64,000 nt of DNA, taken from contig FMBT01000370.1 in NCBI GenBank assembly GCA_900095095.1, positions 1-64,000 on the forward strand, given 5' to 3'. The notes under the pieces are model-generated. The model searched no databases, was not told the DNA's origin, and saw only the letters and a program-made list of their open reading frames with translations. How positions within the stretch are numbered: position 1 is the first letter of the stretch; each line of letters begins with the position of its first letter. Shown piece after piece: positions 23,101 to 34,610 of this stretch. The position numbers and the translations under genes were made by a program. This DNA is from Fragilariopsis cylindrus CCMP1102. Lineage: Eukaryota > Bacillariophyta > Bacillariophyceae > Bacillariales > Bacillariaceae.

Positions 23101-24370
23101 CCAAGGGAATTGGCGACGAACTATCGCTCAAAACAATTACCTTCTGGACTTACTAGAAATGAGATCTGCGACAATAGTACAAGCCTCTTTCAGAATGTAT
23201 ATGTGTCGTATGGATTATATGGTGATCAAGTTCGCAGCCCAAACTATTCAAAAATATACAAGAGGTCTTCTTTCAAGGGTAGATCTTGCGGTCAAGCACT
23301 TTGCGGCTTCGGAGATTCAGCGAATTTGGCGTGGTTACTGTACCTACTCTTTTAAAATAATACGCCGTTCTACAATTAAAGTCCAGTCTGTAATAAGAAT
23401 GGTTTCTGCGAAGAAAAAGGTTGATGAATTGAAGATTCTATACTGGGCAGAGAAGTGTTACAGAAATAGAAATGCTGTTATTATTCAAACTTCGTACAGA
23501 AAATACGTACAACGAAGAAGAAGGAACACGGCCGCTACAGCGATTCAGAGAACGTTTCGGTTTTATTCACAATTAAAACGGATTCAAAGAGCTTCTCGCG
23601 GTATTATTGCACTGCAATCGTTGTTCAGAGCAACTCGAATTCGCAACAAACGAAGTAGAAAAGTTGCACAACTCGCACGCCGCATTCAAGAGGAAACCCA
23701 ACGAGCAGTACAAAATCCAACTATGCAGCTAGGATGGAGGACATCTCGAGCTTTAGAAATCTTACAGACCAGCCAAAGTCTTACAAAAATTATGGATGCT
23801 GTGAAAGAGTTAGAGGCTTCTACTCGTCTATCAGTTGTTTGCTGTCAGGTATTTACTTCCGTAAATGCGTCAGATATTTTACTTCATCTCATTCAAAGTT
23901 GCAATAGAAGTGTCCCACATATGGAACTTAAGGAGCATATCTTGCTCACACTGGAAAATGTTGCACAGTATCCATCGCTGGTTGGCTCTTTTGCGCATTA
24001 CAAATATGCGGGGGTATTCTTAGATAACATCCAAGTATTCAGAGACAAGGAAGGTATTTTTTGCCTTGCCGTGCTGTTGTTGGATCGCATCGCAAAGGCT
24101 AATCAGACTGACGTACATCAGTTCTGTGCTAAGTACGAGAACCTCAAACGGCTTAAAGAGGTAGTACGGGTGGTTGGTAATACAAGATCACGTTCTAGGA
24201 ATGAGACCGAGAAATCAAAAAGACTTCGAAAGTATGGTTTAGCAAAGCGAAACGACTACAATAGAGAAAAATCGACGAGGATCCTTAAAGTTATGATATC
24301 TAACTTCTCGAAGATCGAAATTCCTCGTCCTTCCACACCAAAATGCGTCAAACAGTTCACCTTCGATTAA
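17152..24370 (+). CDS. ASPM: ASPM / abnormal spindle homologue
   Basis: ASPM binds calmodulin through IQ motifs and focuses microtubule minus ends at spindle poles. Exon 1 is 17152-19613 and exon 2 is 19736-24370, with a 122-nt intron (GTACGT donor, TAG acceptor). Exon 1 contains one frame break at about 18427-18432, an A6 run before TTGACC; restoring one base gives 2,365 residues. Residues 1-690 are Ser/Thr/Lys-rich. An ASPM-specific region starts near 692 (WAERQCESFVGWLNYTF). Two calponin-homology domains follow, near 943-1040 (DLRDGVLLTRLAELITG) and 1099-1220 (FANGRALCLLIHYYHP). Then come about 35 IQ or IQ-like units (such as SIQKIWRGYY and TIQKYTRGLLSRV) to about residue 2135, and an armadillo-like C-terminus (LSVVCCQVFTSVNASDILLH). 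Domain order and length match ASPM closely. It is divergent from the CPAP-like gene. Confidence 0.93.
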
Positions 24371-24535
24371 TTTTCAACTTCTGTTAAAATAAGATATTAT
24401 CAAAGTAACAGAATAAATTTAATTCAATTCTTAGAAATTTCTATCGTATATAGGATTTTTTCTTGCGGCTCGTTATCACACGGTTGTTTCTCTTGAAAAG
24501 AGGTCTTGACTTTAAAGAAGATTACATAGTCAAAA

Positions 24536-27500
24536 TCATTCCTCGTAGTCTTCTTCTTCGTCGTCATCATCATCATCTCCTTCATGTTCTTCTAAATCAA
24601 GGAGTTCCAGTGATGCTATATTACCTTCGTTCATATCAGTCACAACTCCACCGACTCCCCGTTGTGGGAGCAACAATTCGCATAACTCAGTGGAAGAATT
24701 TTCTGAAACAATTCGATCTATGAAAAGAGCAGTTAGTTATTAATGATTTTTTTTTAAGGAGTGAGTGAGTGAGACACGACAGAAACCATAGATTATTAAC
24801 TTTTAATAACAATTTGCAAGAAGCTTAACTTACTGTGAGCAACGAGAACTTCCTCCTCGTCATAATCCCTTGCTAACGAAATCGGCAAGATATTTCGACA
24901 ACAGGTACTATCGACCTGTGAAGCATTCAGTAACATAGAATCAAAAGGAACAGCTTGCCATAGGAGTGAATCGTAAACAGTAGTCCACAGCTCTGTTACG
25001 GAGGACGACGATGAATTCCGGTAGATAAATCCAATCTTTTGTTTCCCTTCCATCCCACTTCCACTATCCATTCCAGATGAGAGGGAACTCTTCCCATCAT
25101 CTCCGTAAAAGCCTATCTGAAGAACGCGTCCTTCAACCGGCAATATCAGCTTTGCGGTCAAATAATATGGGATATCGTCCCTATCGATGTCTTCATCTTC
25201 GATGTCATTGTCATCGGGATCTTTTTGCGTCCAACCGAGTGGGAGGCAAAATATTTGTATAATATTTTGTGACGCTTGGGCAATTAAAAACCACTGACGA
25301 CAGTTCTCCAAACCAGATTCAGGAGAAAGATTGGCATAACGGTTACTTTTGTAGGAAATTTTTGGTAGAAAGTGTGTCATTTCTTCTCCCTCCTCCTTGT
25401 CGTCGTCCCAGAAGACACTGCACGATGCTGAGTCACGACCAATACGACTATGGGTGGCAATTATGCATTTCTCAATGCTCGACGACGTACGAGGCAAAAA
25501 AATGTCTGAAGAGATTGAAGGAGATGTAAGAAAAGATTAGATAGGGTTTAAAAACTAGCTGCTTCGAAGTAGTTACTGGTGCAAAATTATGCAAAACTTT
25601 ACCTTTCGAGCAAATCTGGTTCGGCACATTCGATAATGGGTTAGAAAATAAAGATTTAGTAGCGGCAAATGCTTGCTGAACTGACGGACAAACACTGGGG
25701 ATCGGATACAAGATACCTCTCACTGAAGACGGACTTTGCGGACGGGTAGATGATGGTATTTCGGTGGCCTCTGTGAGCATTTCCTGGGGTATTTTGAGAT
25801 TTTCATTTTAAATATGCATAATAGAGAGAAAGAATAGCTCATTTTAGTAAATCAACTAGCAGCAACAACAGCAACAATTCTCTGGATAACCAATCATTCG
25901 TTGGAATTCTGATACCCAGTGTAAAAGAATGGTAAACTTACTGTCACTGTGAGATTCAAAAGAGTCTCTGATAAGCCAGTTTGGGTTTTTTGGTCTTTTC
26001 CCATTGTCGATGACGATAACAAAGAATCTTTCTGGCTTTTGTTAAGGACAGTTACAAGTCGCTCTAGGATGGCTTGTGACACTCGCCGTTTCTTAGCGTT
26101 TTCCCGTTGGACCGAATTTGGAGCAGTACCCCTTGCCTTGACCTGAGACCCAGCATGTCTCAACCAGCCGCAAAAGTCTCTCACCAACATCCGACCTGAC
26201 ACAATAGATGTAATCACATTTTCTGTACTTATCCACATTTGTTGACTTGCTTCAATCAATTCCTGAACCAATTGACTCTTGCTGCTTATGGTTTCCTCGC
26301 CCCCAACAGTATCTGCGTCGTCGTCGTAAGTTGTATCGAAAAATTGTACAAGGCCCCCCAATTCTTGAATCTGCCACCCCAACGCCTGCGTCGGTCGTAA
26401 TAAACAACCGATGGCTGTCGATTCAACGTTACCCATCGAAGCCAACAGAGATCGTTCCATTCGTTGCAGAAGTTGATCGTTCATTTGCACCCCAGTAAAG
26501 AATTGATCCATAGCGTTAGCAATGGACGACGAATGAGTTACGTGTCCCATCATAATGTATTCCTTCATGACAGTCGATAGTGTCGTCATGGTGATTGAAG
26601 TATTCCCCGTGACTTCATTATTCACATTTTCGTCGACTTCCACACCGTAATTACGTAGTAGGTTGGTCAAGGTAACAACTTTTGATCTAGTGGTTTTAGA
26701 CTAGTCTGCCAGCTGCCTGCTACAATTGATACTGATCGTTTGATCATCTGGAGATGCGCGGTTATAGACGTGTGGAGAGCAGCAATTTGTTGAAGAGCGT
26801 ATCGATCTCGTTTCAAAAAGGGTGTGTGATATAATGTCAAAGAATTGTTGGTAGAAAGTTCTGTGGTCGATGAGGCAGCGTCGTTGGCAATTGGAGTCGC
26901 AGTGAGCCAATATGCCTTATAAAGTGAAGAAGTAAGAGAGAGATTTAATAATTTTGTTGTGAGCGAAAAAGTTTTGTAATTTCACGGGAGAGGGAAACGA
27001 AACATGTTGTGTACGTACCAAGTCGTTACTTGCGACCACCAAAGGCGACTTCATCGAACTCGCCGACGAGGTGGTATTAACGAAACCGTTATTACATTTC
27101 GGCAAAGTCAAAAGCGGATATCTACCGTGTAGATAAAGTCGATGTTCCATATCGTTCGTAGAGACACAAAGAACGCTTAATGGCGTTCGACATTCAGGCA
27201 ATGATCCACGCGATGACACCGACGATTCAGCATCAACTGACATACCCATTGATCCTCCTCCACCTTCCATTCCATCGTTGCAGTAATATGCACTGGGGGG
27301 CAAAAACTTAGTAGATTGATCGATGTAATGGGATTGATATCTAAAAATGGAATCAGTTGAGATGGACCATGCAACGTATGATGAACATTAAATAAAATGA
27401 AAACATATAACAATAAAAATCTACAGCATGCTGTAACATAAAGCTCACCTCCACGAAATTTCACGTTCTTCTTCCTCCATCGAAGGGGCAGCGGCGGTGG

Positions 27501-28095
27501 GATGATTTTTACCCACGTGGGCCCAATGCAAAGCTATGACGTCGACACTTTTACTGCTGCTGCTACTACTGCCACCAACAACATTTTCCGAATTAAAGTC
27601 GACGATGGTGATCGTCCAGTCGGCAGAGCCACTGTTACTACCACTCATCGCGCCGTTACGTCCTGCAGCTGTTATAAGGTTTTCGACTCCGTACAAAGAT
27701 ACACTAGAGTCTTGTGCAACAGCGACGCATTGTCCGCTAGGACTCCAACAATAGGATAACGAGCCGCTGTCACTGTCACTGCCACTGCTACCAGCGCTAT
27801 CACCAACATTGGAATATTCACGCAATGGTATCCCAGCCACTTTTTGCCAGGACAAGCTTCGATAAATTACTAACGATGACGACGACGATGAAAATATTCT
27901 CACGAGAATCAAATCCATCGAGGGACAGAGCTTGGCCAAGCGGCATATGGTGCTTTTCCTATTATCATAATTGTCGTCGGCATCAGTATCGATATCCCCG
28001 CTCTTCGAACTGGGTACAATAAATTTGCGTGATTGAAGGAGGCTAAAGGATTGCCTCGTAGCAGTATCTGGTGCTTCTTCAGAAGAAGATGCCAT
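24536..28095 (-). CDS. APC4: anaphase-promoting complex subunit 4 (APC4)
   Basis: APC4 is a scaffold subunit of the APC/C ubiquitin ligase that triggers anaphase and mitotic exit. Six exons read leftwards: 28095-27449, 27292-27019, 26915-25942, 25783-25603, 25505-24834 and 24702-24536. All introns are GT-AG and 97-158 nt long. The N-terminal WD40-like region has CPSMDLILV near residue 55 and SYCWSPSGQCVAVAQ. The middle matches the APC4 long helical domain (SLTLYHTPFLKRDRYALQQI, then VRDFCGWLRHAGSQVKARG). The C-terminus is acidic. Exon 3 carries one frame break at about 26668-26675, between ...KPLDQKLLP and LTNLLRNYGVEVD. Adding one base gives 971 residues with every exon phase consistent. The 3' end converges with the ASPM gene, 165 bp away. 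Confidence 0.88.
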
Positions 28096-28420
28096 CTTTG
28101 CTTGCTCTTTGATGCTTGCTTCTAATAAGGTATGATACGATAGACTATTGACTTAATGTCATCGTGACAATAAAAGAAAATGAAAAATTGTTGTGAATTT
28201 AAATAAATCAAAAATTGAGCGAAAAAACATATTTTCTCTGCTCCCCCCATTTAAAAATTAAGTCTGATAGCAAATAATCAAAAAGCTAATGAAAAATATA
28301 TTGTGGTTAATAGTTGATGTAGTAGTTTAGTTGTTGTTAGATCTATAGAAGTAGTTATGGTGTCAACCTCTTTGGAACATTCACATTAATAATCAAGATT
28401 ACTGCACGACGTTAAGGTTT
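28096..28420. other. spacer between APC4 and UDP-sugar pyrophosphorylase
   Basis: About 325 bp of AT-rich DNA with no gene. It holds the APC4 promoter and the 3' end of the next minus-strand gene. Confidence 0.4.
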
Positions 28421-30576
28421 TTATTTCACTCCAAAATTCACACCAGAAGAATCGTCTTCCACTTCATAAGGTGCATTTTCATCTATTGAGGTATCATCAT
28501 CTATATCATTTTGACCAGATTTGTTCTGAGCCTCAACATGCTCAGTCTCCTTACGATCAATAATGAAACCTCTCATGCGTATAACTTCAGTATCGGAGTC
28601 ACTGACAGGAACCTGGATCCACCCATCATTTTTCACTACTTTATCTCGGATGGTTATTTGCTCACCAGGGCCCGCATCCACAACAAGACAGCCGTCTAAA
28701 TTTAAACTCTCAATAACTACACCCGATCCTTTCACAACCAAAGTCGATCGAGAAGTGATCATGACCTTTTCTGGGCATGGAAATTTTGTTTTAAGATCAC
28801 CCGGACAACACACGAAATCTGGATCCAACACGATTGCTGGACCTGGTACAACCTCGATACCACTATACGATGTCGGATCGGCCTCTGTCACCTGACAACC
28901 GTGACTTCGTAAAAATATACGTTGTGCGGTGTACTGATCTGATTCTCCTGTGGCAGCTGTACCTGCAGGAGTACCCTTGGCTTGCAAAGCAACACCATCG
29001 ACCACTGCGTTCTTAACTGGGCTGAAGCATATACTTGATTCAGCTTGGGTAAAACCAACGTGTTTCGATTCGTCACTGCTTAAAACTGTTGGAAATTCTT
29101 GCATCATGCATTCCAATCGTGTTGGCTTTTTAAAGACGGTCTTGGTTGCATCTTTATATTTTGGATTGACAAAGTCAGGCATGACACCCTTTGTACGTTC
29201 TAATACTTTATTGTAGCCATCCAATTGGAATACAAGTTGATTGATATTTCCGGGGAAAGGAGAGTATCCAGTGGTTTCGTTATTCACGTCACCCTCCTTG
29301 AATTCTTCTGTTGATCGTAAAAGGGGTTCCAGTTGATTGTATTCTACATTTACCGTTCTATGATGTGTTCATTATTTCATTCGGCGTGTGTATTAGTTCA
29401 AAAGAAAGAGAAATAGTAGAAAAAACCCAACAGAATGAGAGATTCGAACACTGAATGATATAATTACTCGACAGAAGTTATCTAGATTTTTTTCCCTTTT
29501 AGAGATACGTACCGTTCTTTTCCTGTCGATGCGTTCTGAAGTTTAGCGATACCTCCGATAGCTTGCTTCGCTTTTCTTGGAACGCACAATGAATTCATGA
29601 TAAATCCATGCTGTTGGGAGACGCCCAACAACAGCGGCAGAGTATGAAATGCTAGACCATTCGTGTCTTGAAACAAGACCATATACTTGATTCCTAACTT
29701 GTCTTGCCATTCTTTCGTAACTTTGTTCTTGTACAACAACGAATGGATGTCACCATGACCGTGTGGTTTAGTAATAATCTTGTATGGATCCTTTGGATCA
29801 ATAGCAAAATGGGCCTCATTGTCAATCAATGCGGGCACACCATCACCCTGCTGTACGATATAGATCTGTCGTCTCTGCAAACCGAAACATTTGTTTTCTT
29901 TCAACAATTGAAGGGTTGGTTCTTTCGTATCGTTCGAAACCATAATAGCGAGCGGTAATCTAACTCGGGGCGTCGCCCTGTTCTCTACTGCCATTATATA
30001 CGAGGCATAGTATTCCAAGTAAAGCGTACCCGTTGTGGACTCAGTGGGCAACCCGATCTACAGTATGATTTTTTTTTCACAAAAATAGGTTATCATTTTG
30101 AGTATATACATTCACTTCACGTCATTATACTGATTTTTTTTTAAAAGACATACCTTGGCTCCATTATAACCCAATCGTTCTCCCAAACCACCGGCAACTA
30201 AGACGAATCCCACCCTATTCAATAACTCCATGCCCATCTTTTCTGTGTCATCGTATTTGACCGTACCGAGTTCAAACGATTCTCCTTGTGGAATCGAGGG
30301 CGACCATCCATCGAGGGGGTTGACACTATCCTGACTATCTTGTAATAGTTTCTTTGCTTTTTCGATGTATGATCGTAAACCACCAGGATACCCTCCATTT
30401 AATTTCAATAATTGTGAACAGAGACCTCGAAGTTTGTCATCATCGGCATCGCCCTGACAGTATGCATCTAGCAGATGAGATTGACCAAGTTCTTCTGAAC
30501 ATAAGTCTTCCAGTAGAGCTCGCTGCGTATCATCCGTAACGATTTCTTTCAAGTTTGAGGGCAATGAAGAAATCAT
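28421..30576 (-). CDS. UDP-sugar pyrophosphorylase (UTP-monosaccharide-1-phosphate uridylyltransferase)
   Basis: This enzyme makes UDP-sugars (UDP-glucose, -galactose, -glucuronate and others) from sugar-1-phosphates and UTP in the cytosol. Exons are 30576-30154, 30057-29513 and 29357-28421, with introns of 96 and 155 nt. The spliced CDS is 634 residues with no frame break, close to plant and protist USPs. The nucleotide-binding motif VLVAGGLGERLGYNGAK ends exon 1 and continues across the junction as IGLPTESTTG, exactly where USP homology requires. YIVQQGDGVPALIDN and TKPHGHGDIHSLLY follow in exon 2, and VMVLFQDTNG-type strands precede the active-site region. The C-terminal third resembles the left-handed beta-helix end of the family, with an acidic tail. 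It is divergent from the orphan plastid gene at 31310. UDP-glucose-specific UGPase is the main alternative, but the motif spacing favours USP. Confidence 0.85.
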
Positions 30577-31309
30577 TGTGGTGGTATTTGGCTTGGTGAG
30601 GGTTTTCGATCAGAGTCAAGATACTAGTGCTAGTAATACGAGACAAGCAAGGAAGCAGATTGTCACCGATGTAAGAACATCAAACAACATCAATGAATGT
30701 TTATGTGTCGTGTGTCTCGTGATAGTGTTATTAGTTGTTTAAATAAAGAAAGAGAAAGACATAAGGATCTTTTTTCCTTGTTACAGAAATAGTCCTGTAA
30801 TCCGTGATTCAAATCCAGTCCTGTATATTCAGTCCCATTTCCCTCATTTGTTACGTCGCGTCATGCATGACGAGCTCATTTTTGGGTTGATTTCAGGTTC
30901 AGCACGTATTGCGGATTCTTTCATGGCCATCTTTGCTAAAGATAAAAGTCCGCATCGAAGACAGATTAGATTCGATTCGATTCGAATCATGCTGCCTAAC
31001 GTCGTTATACTTGCCACAGTGAGTATGGCATACCGTATGTAAAAGTGACTAGCTAGCATAGCTTGCAGCGACGATTCATTCGTGCTAATTCTTGTAACGG
31101 CTAGATTCACAGCAATTGATGATGTCGACTGCTTACCATGATAATCCCGTTCTGACAAATCTTCGCCTTGTATAAAAGATCGCAGTCCGAAGCATTTGTA
31201 GCATAGTACATATTAGTTCCACAAACACACACAAATAAAACTTTGAGGAATCAAAACGAGTACAATAATTGAAACAGAACTAGAAGAAGCGAATACACAA
31301 ACAGCGAGC
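30577..31309. other. divergent intergenic region
   Basis: About 730 bp lie between the diverging pyrophosphorylase and orphan plastid genes. One minus-strand frame (31158-30844) is open but lacks recognisable features, so I treat it as chance. A GATTCGATTCGATTCGAAT tract lies near 30971. Confidence 0.4.
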
Positions 31310-31792
31310 ATGATGATGACGAATAAAACATTCACCAAAACATCTAACCAACCCATCATGGTATTGGTTCTCCTTATCATTTCTCTTTTCTCCGTCGACG
31401 ATAATGGATGTCTTGGTTTCGTACAGCAACAGCAGACTATGAAATCGTTTCTTTCGACGAACCACGCAGCGGCAGCGATAAACAAACCAACGACTAATAC
31501 TCTTCTGTCGATGATTCCTGATCCTGATATGGAAGCAGAAATGTTGACTACGATGGCACATTTCACCATGGACTTTGCAGGATTAGTAGCTAGTCCATCC
31601 AAAAGTTTACTCCGTTCATTTGCGATCGTGGGAAGGATATGTGTTGTTTCAGCAGATTACATCACCGATCATTCGATCCATCCCGAAGAACTAATGATTC
31701 AACTATTTTTTCTGAGTATTGCTATCAAAGAAATGGTCGTTGATAATAATAAGAATAAGCCATCTTCTTCGTCGAAATATCGGATCAAGTAG
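31310..31792 (+). CDS. orphan protein with plastid-type bipartite signal
   Basis: This intact 160-residue frame starts at the ATG on 31310. Residues 16-28 form a hydrophobic core (PIMVLVLLIISLFSV) of a signal peptide. It is followed by CLGFVQQQ, where the phenylalanine after a small residue fits the diatom ASAFAP-like cleavage rule for plastid import. The mature part holds a helix-rich segment (RSFAIVGRICVVSADYITDH, then PEELMIQLFFLSIAIKEMV) and a basic Ser/Lys tail. No known enzyme motif is visible. It may be a small stramenopile-specific plastid protein. A matching minus-strand frame is a shadow without a signal peptide. Confidence 0.6.
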   Translation: MMMTNKTFTKTSNQPIMVLVLLIISLFSVDDNGCLGFVQQQQTMKSFLSTNHAAAAINKPTTNTLLSMIPDPDMEAEMLTTMAHFTMDFAGLVASPSKSLLRSFAIVGRICVVSADYITDHSIHPEELMIQLFFLSIAIKEMVVDNNKNKPSSSSKYRIK

Positions 31793-32066
31793 AAATGCAG
31801 ACGAAGATAATATATATGCGTATACACGATTTCTTTCAGTTGAACCGATCCGCCAGGTATAGATAGATATAGATGCTGGTGGATTTACATCCACACCATA
31901 GATTACTACAATAGATGATACATATAATAAAGTTAGATATATACAGTTATAGTAAAATCTCATTTATTTTTAAAGACTATTTATAGTTGTTGCGAAGTAC
32001 GAATCAAATTTACTGACTAGGATTCTTATAATCGTATTGTATTTTAATTGATGACTATTACTGCTT

Positions 32067-32789
32067 TTATTGTTGTTGTCTTAAGAAACGAGTACGAGTA
32101 TTATCGTTGATTCCTGGAATATCAGTACAGTTCGTATGATCTACATCGAATAGGACGGATGTAGAAAATCCCTTTTGTTGAGCAATGGTACGTACTTCTT
32201 GCAGAATATCGTTACTGGGAGTTGGTTGACGTGTTAAAATCCACAGTCCAGAATTGTTAACCCCATCACCAGTCTTACAACATGCAGCGGTGCCATTCTC
32301 GCCACAAGTACTTTCATTAGGAACTAAGTTTCTTGGTTGACCACCCGATACGAGTGCATATCCATCATTATTATCTGTTTCCTCTTGATAAGCCACGATC
32401 CAATATGGACCCGCAAAGATTTTTGGTAAAAAACATGGTGCTACTTTCAATTGACTGGGAATATCCTTGTTATAATCGGCGCAGAGGTCACCCCCAGTTG
32501 ATTGACCTCCATCAGATTTTACTCCGTAGTTGAATACATCAATAGTATAACCCCAAAAATTTGAATGTTCTTTCAGACTGTATTGAGCTGTAACACACCG
32601 ATTAAGATCGAGTGGTGTATATGTATTAACAGCCTGCTGTTGGACAAACCACGGTGCCGATGCGTACTGAGTTAAATTAAAATTATCGACCGTAGTAACC
32701 GTCAAACATGTATCTGGAGATGATTGGGCAATACTACCGGTGATAGATGTTGAGATGAGGAAAAGAGCGGCGTAGGTTGTCTTCATCAT
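32067..32789 (-). CDS. secreted lipocalin, apolipoprotein-D type
   Basis: Lipocalins are beta-barrels that carry small hydrophobic ligands. The ATG at 32789 (or the next codon) opens an intact 240-residue frame. A signal peptide occupies the first 21 residues (MMKTTYAALFLISTSITGSI). The three conserved regions are recognisable: NFNLTQYASAPWFVQQQ (equivalent to the N-terminal GxW motif), GPYWIVAYQEE in the middle, and SGLWILTRQP with the closing Arg. About eight cysteines and several N-glycosylation sequons (NLT, NES, NGT, NNS, NCT) fit an extracellular or endomembrane location. No intron was seen. In algae such lipocalins are often linked to oxidative or photoprotective stress, but the ligand here is unknown. 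Confidence 0.8.
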   Translation of the reverse strand: MMKTTYAALFLISTSITGSIAQSSPDTCLTVTTVDNFNLTQYASAPWFVQQQAVNTYTPLDLNRCVTAQYSLKEHSNFWGYTIDVFNYGVKSDGGQSTGGDLCADYNKDIPSQLKVAPCFLPKIFAGPYWIVAYQEETDNNDGYALVSGGQPRNLVPNESTCGENGTAACCKTGDGVNNSGLWILTRQPTPSNDILQEVRTIAQQKGFSTSVLFDVDHTNCTDIPGINDNTRTRFLRQQQ

Positions 32790-33362
32790 TTTTCAATTTA
32801 ATTTGTTGTGCGTTATTAGAGAGTAGTTGTTCTGGTAAAGCTGTTTGCTTGTTGCTGTCTTTAATTTTATGAAGACTATCTAGCCAGTGCCCAAAGGTCC
32901 AATCGACACGACTCTTAAGCATTGCTTTGGTTGTTGAGATTTTGTTGAACGAAGATGTCGTGAGAACAATAAGCGGTTTCTCAACATACGACGAGTAATG
33001 CACGATTGATTTGATTCACACTATCATCAATCTTGCAACATTTCATTCATTGGCGCTTTTCATGCATTTTAGTTCACCTGTAAATGTGCGTCAGGACACG
33101 TCATCAAGTAAAGCTTAGTCGTGGATGTTTACAATCCAAAACTTAAAAAAAGAGGGGAGGAAACTATTATTTTTTGGATCCAGAAAATTTAGTAAGGACA
33201 AAAAGGTAGTCAGTAATCTACAGTATATTATTATCTACAATATACCAAGAAATAGGCAAACATTTTTGATTGTACTTCATACTGAATTTTTATATCTTAC
33301 TGTCATTCATCATTGGTATACCTATATAGATTTTTAAATGTTTGAAATATATTTGAATCGAA
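32790..33362. other. spacer, no gene seen
   Basis: About 570 bp between two minus-strand genes. A small plus-strand frame near 33125 has no features and is probably chance. Confidence 0.4.
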
Positions 33363-34575
33363 TCATACCTTCGATAGACTTATTCTTGTTGGATTTGTTG
33401 CTTTTTCTTGTTGAGTTGAAACTGATATTCTTTCGAATATGGCTAACTTTGCTACCTGTGTTTCCGGTGTATCAATTCCTTGTAAATCAAGTAATGATAT
33501 GAATAGTAAATCATTATCGTTATTATTACTATTACTATTGTTATTGCTATTGTTATCATCATGACGACGATGATAATATGCCATCGATGAATCACGACCG
33601 AATCCTTGTTTACCTTCTGCAATTACATTTATATATAAGTCATTTGATTTTGTTGTTGTCGCTTTTGTCACTTCGTTTCTGTTGTTATTGACACTTTTGC
33701 TTTCAACGGCGGCATTCTCTTTGGTATGCGTATTTGTTGTTATTTCTGTTTCTGCTGCTGCTGTTGGTATTAATTCAAGTAGTTTTAATTGACCAGTACT
33801 TTCAGCATTATTATTATTAAAGTATGCTTCTAATATCGTTGGTTGTGACTGTACTGCTCCATCGTCATCATCTAGTATATTATACGTCGATGGGAAACCA
33901 CCACCACCATAATTAGCTAGTGTACGATCACCAATATTACTATCAATAATGTATGGTTCCATGCATTGTTGTTGTATTTCATTACATTGTACCATATACA
34001 TTTTGCCTAATATTAAATCATAAAATGTTAACCATAACACGCCATCACTTCTTTCTTGTTGCTGTGGTTGTCGTAATATTTTAACAAATGAACCAGGATT
34101 ACTTGTGTTGGTTGTATTTGACATAACAATAACATCTTTACGTTGCTGTTGCTCTCTTCCTTTTTGCGATGATAATGCATTAAATATCATAACTAATTGT
34201 CGATTTACAACATCCCAATATGCAATATGAACGTCATTGCCACCATTCTTATCTTTTTCATCAATATTATTGTTACTTTCAATAATTGCAGGAAATTCAA
34301 GTCCAGCAGTAAATATTCCTTCTGTTACATTAACACCAAATGGTATTGACGACGTAGCAATATCTATCATAGAAACAATTTTAATTTCAACATCGTCATC
34401 GTCGTCGATATTATTGGTGTTGGTATTTATATTCGGTGCTGGTACAATACTACTACTAGTACTTGAAGTAGTAATTTGTATTTGAGCTAGAATTAATTTA
34501 CATCCATCAATTGGATTTGATATACCAAATACAACAGCAGCAAGACTATCTTTCTGGTCCTTCTTCTGAGTGTTC

Positions 34576-34610
<35 letters not shown>

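Noticed and set aside
30795-30830. tRNA T-arm-like word GATTCAAATCC
   Set aside because: The flanking bases do not pair as a T stem, and no anticodon or acceptor arms fit at the right distances.
30844-31158. Minus-strand open frame of 104 codons
   Set aside because: Random-looking composition, no domain or signal, and it lies in a divergent promoter region.
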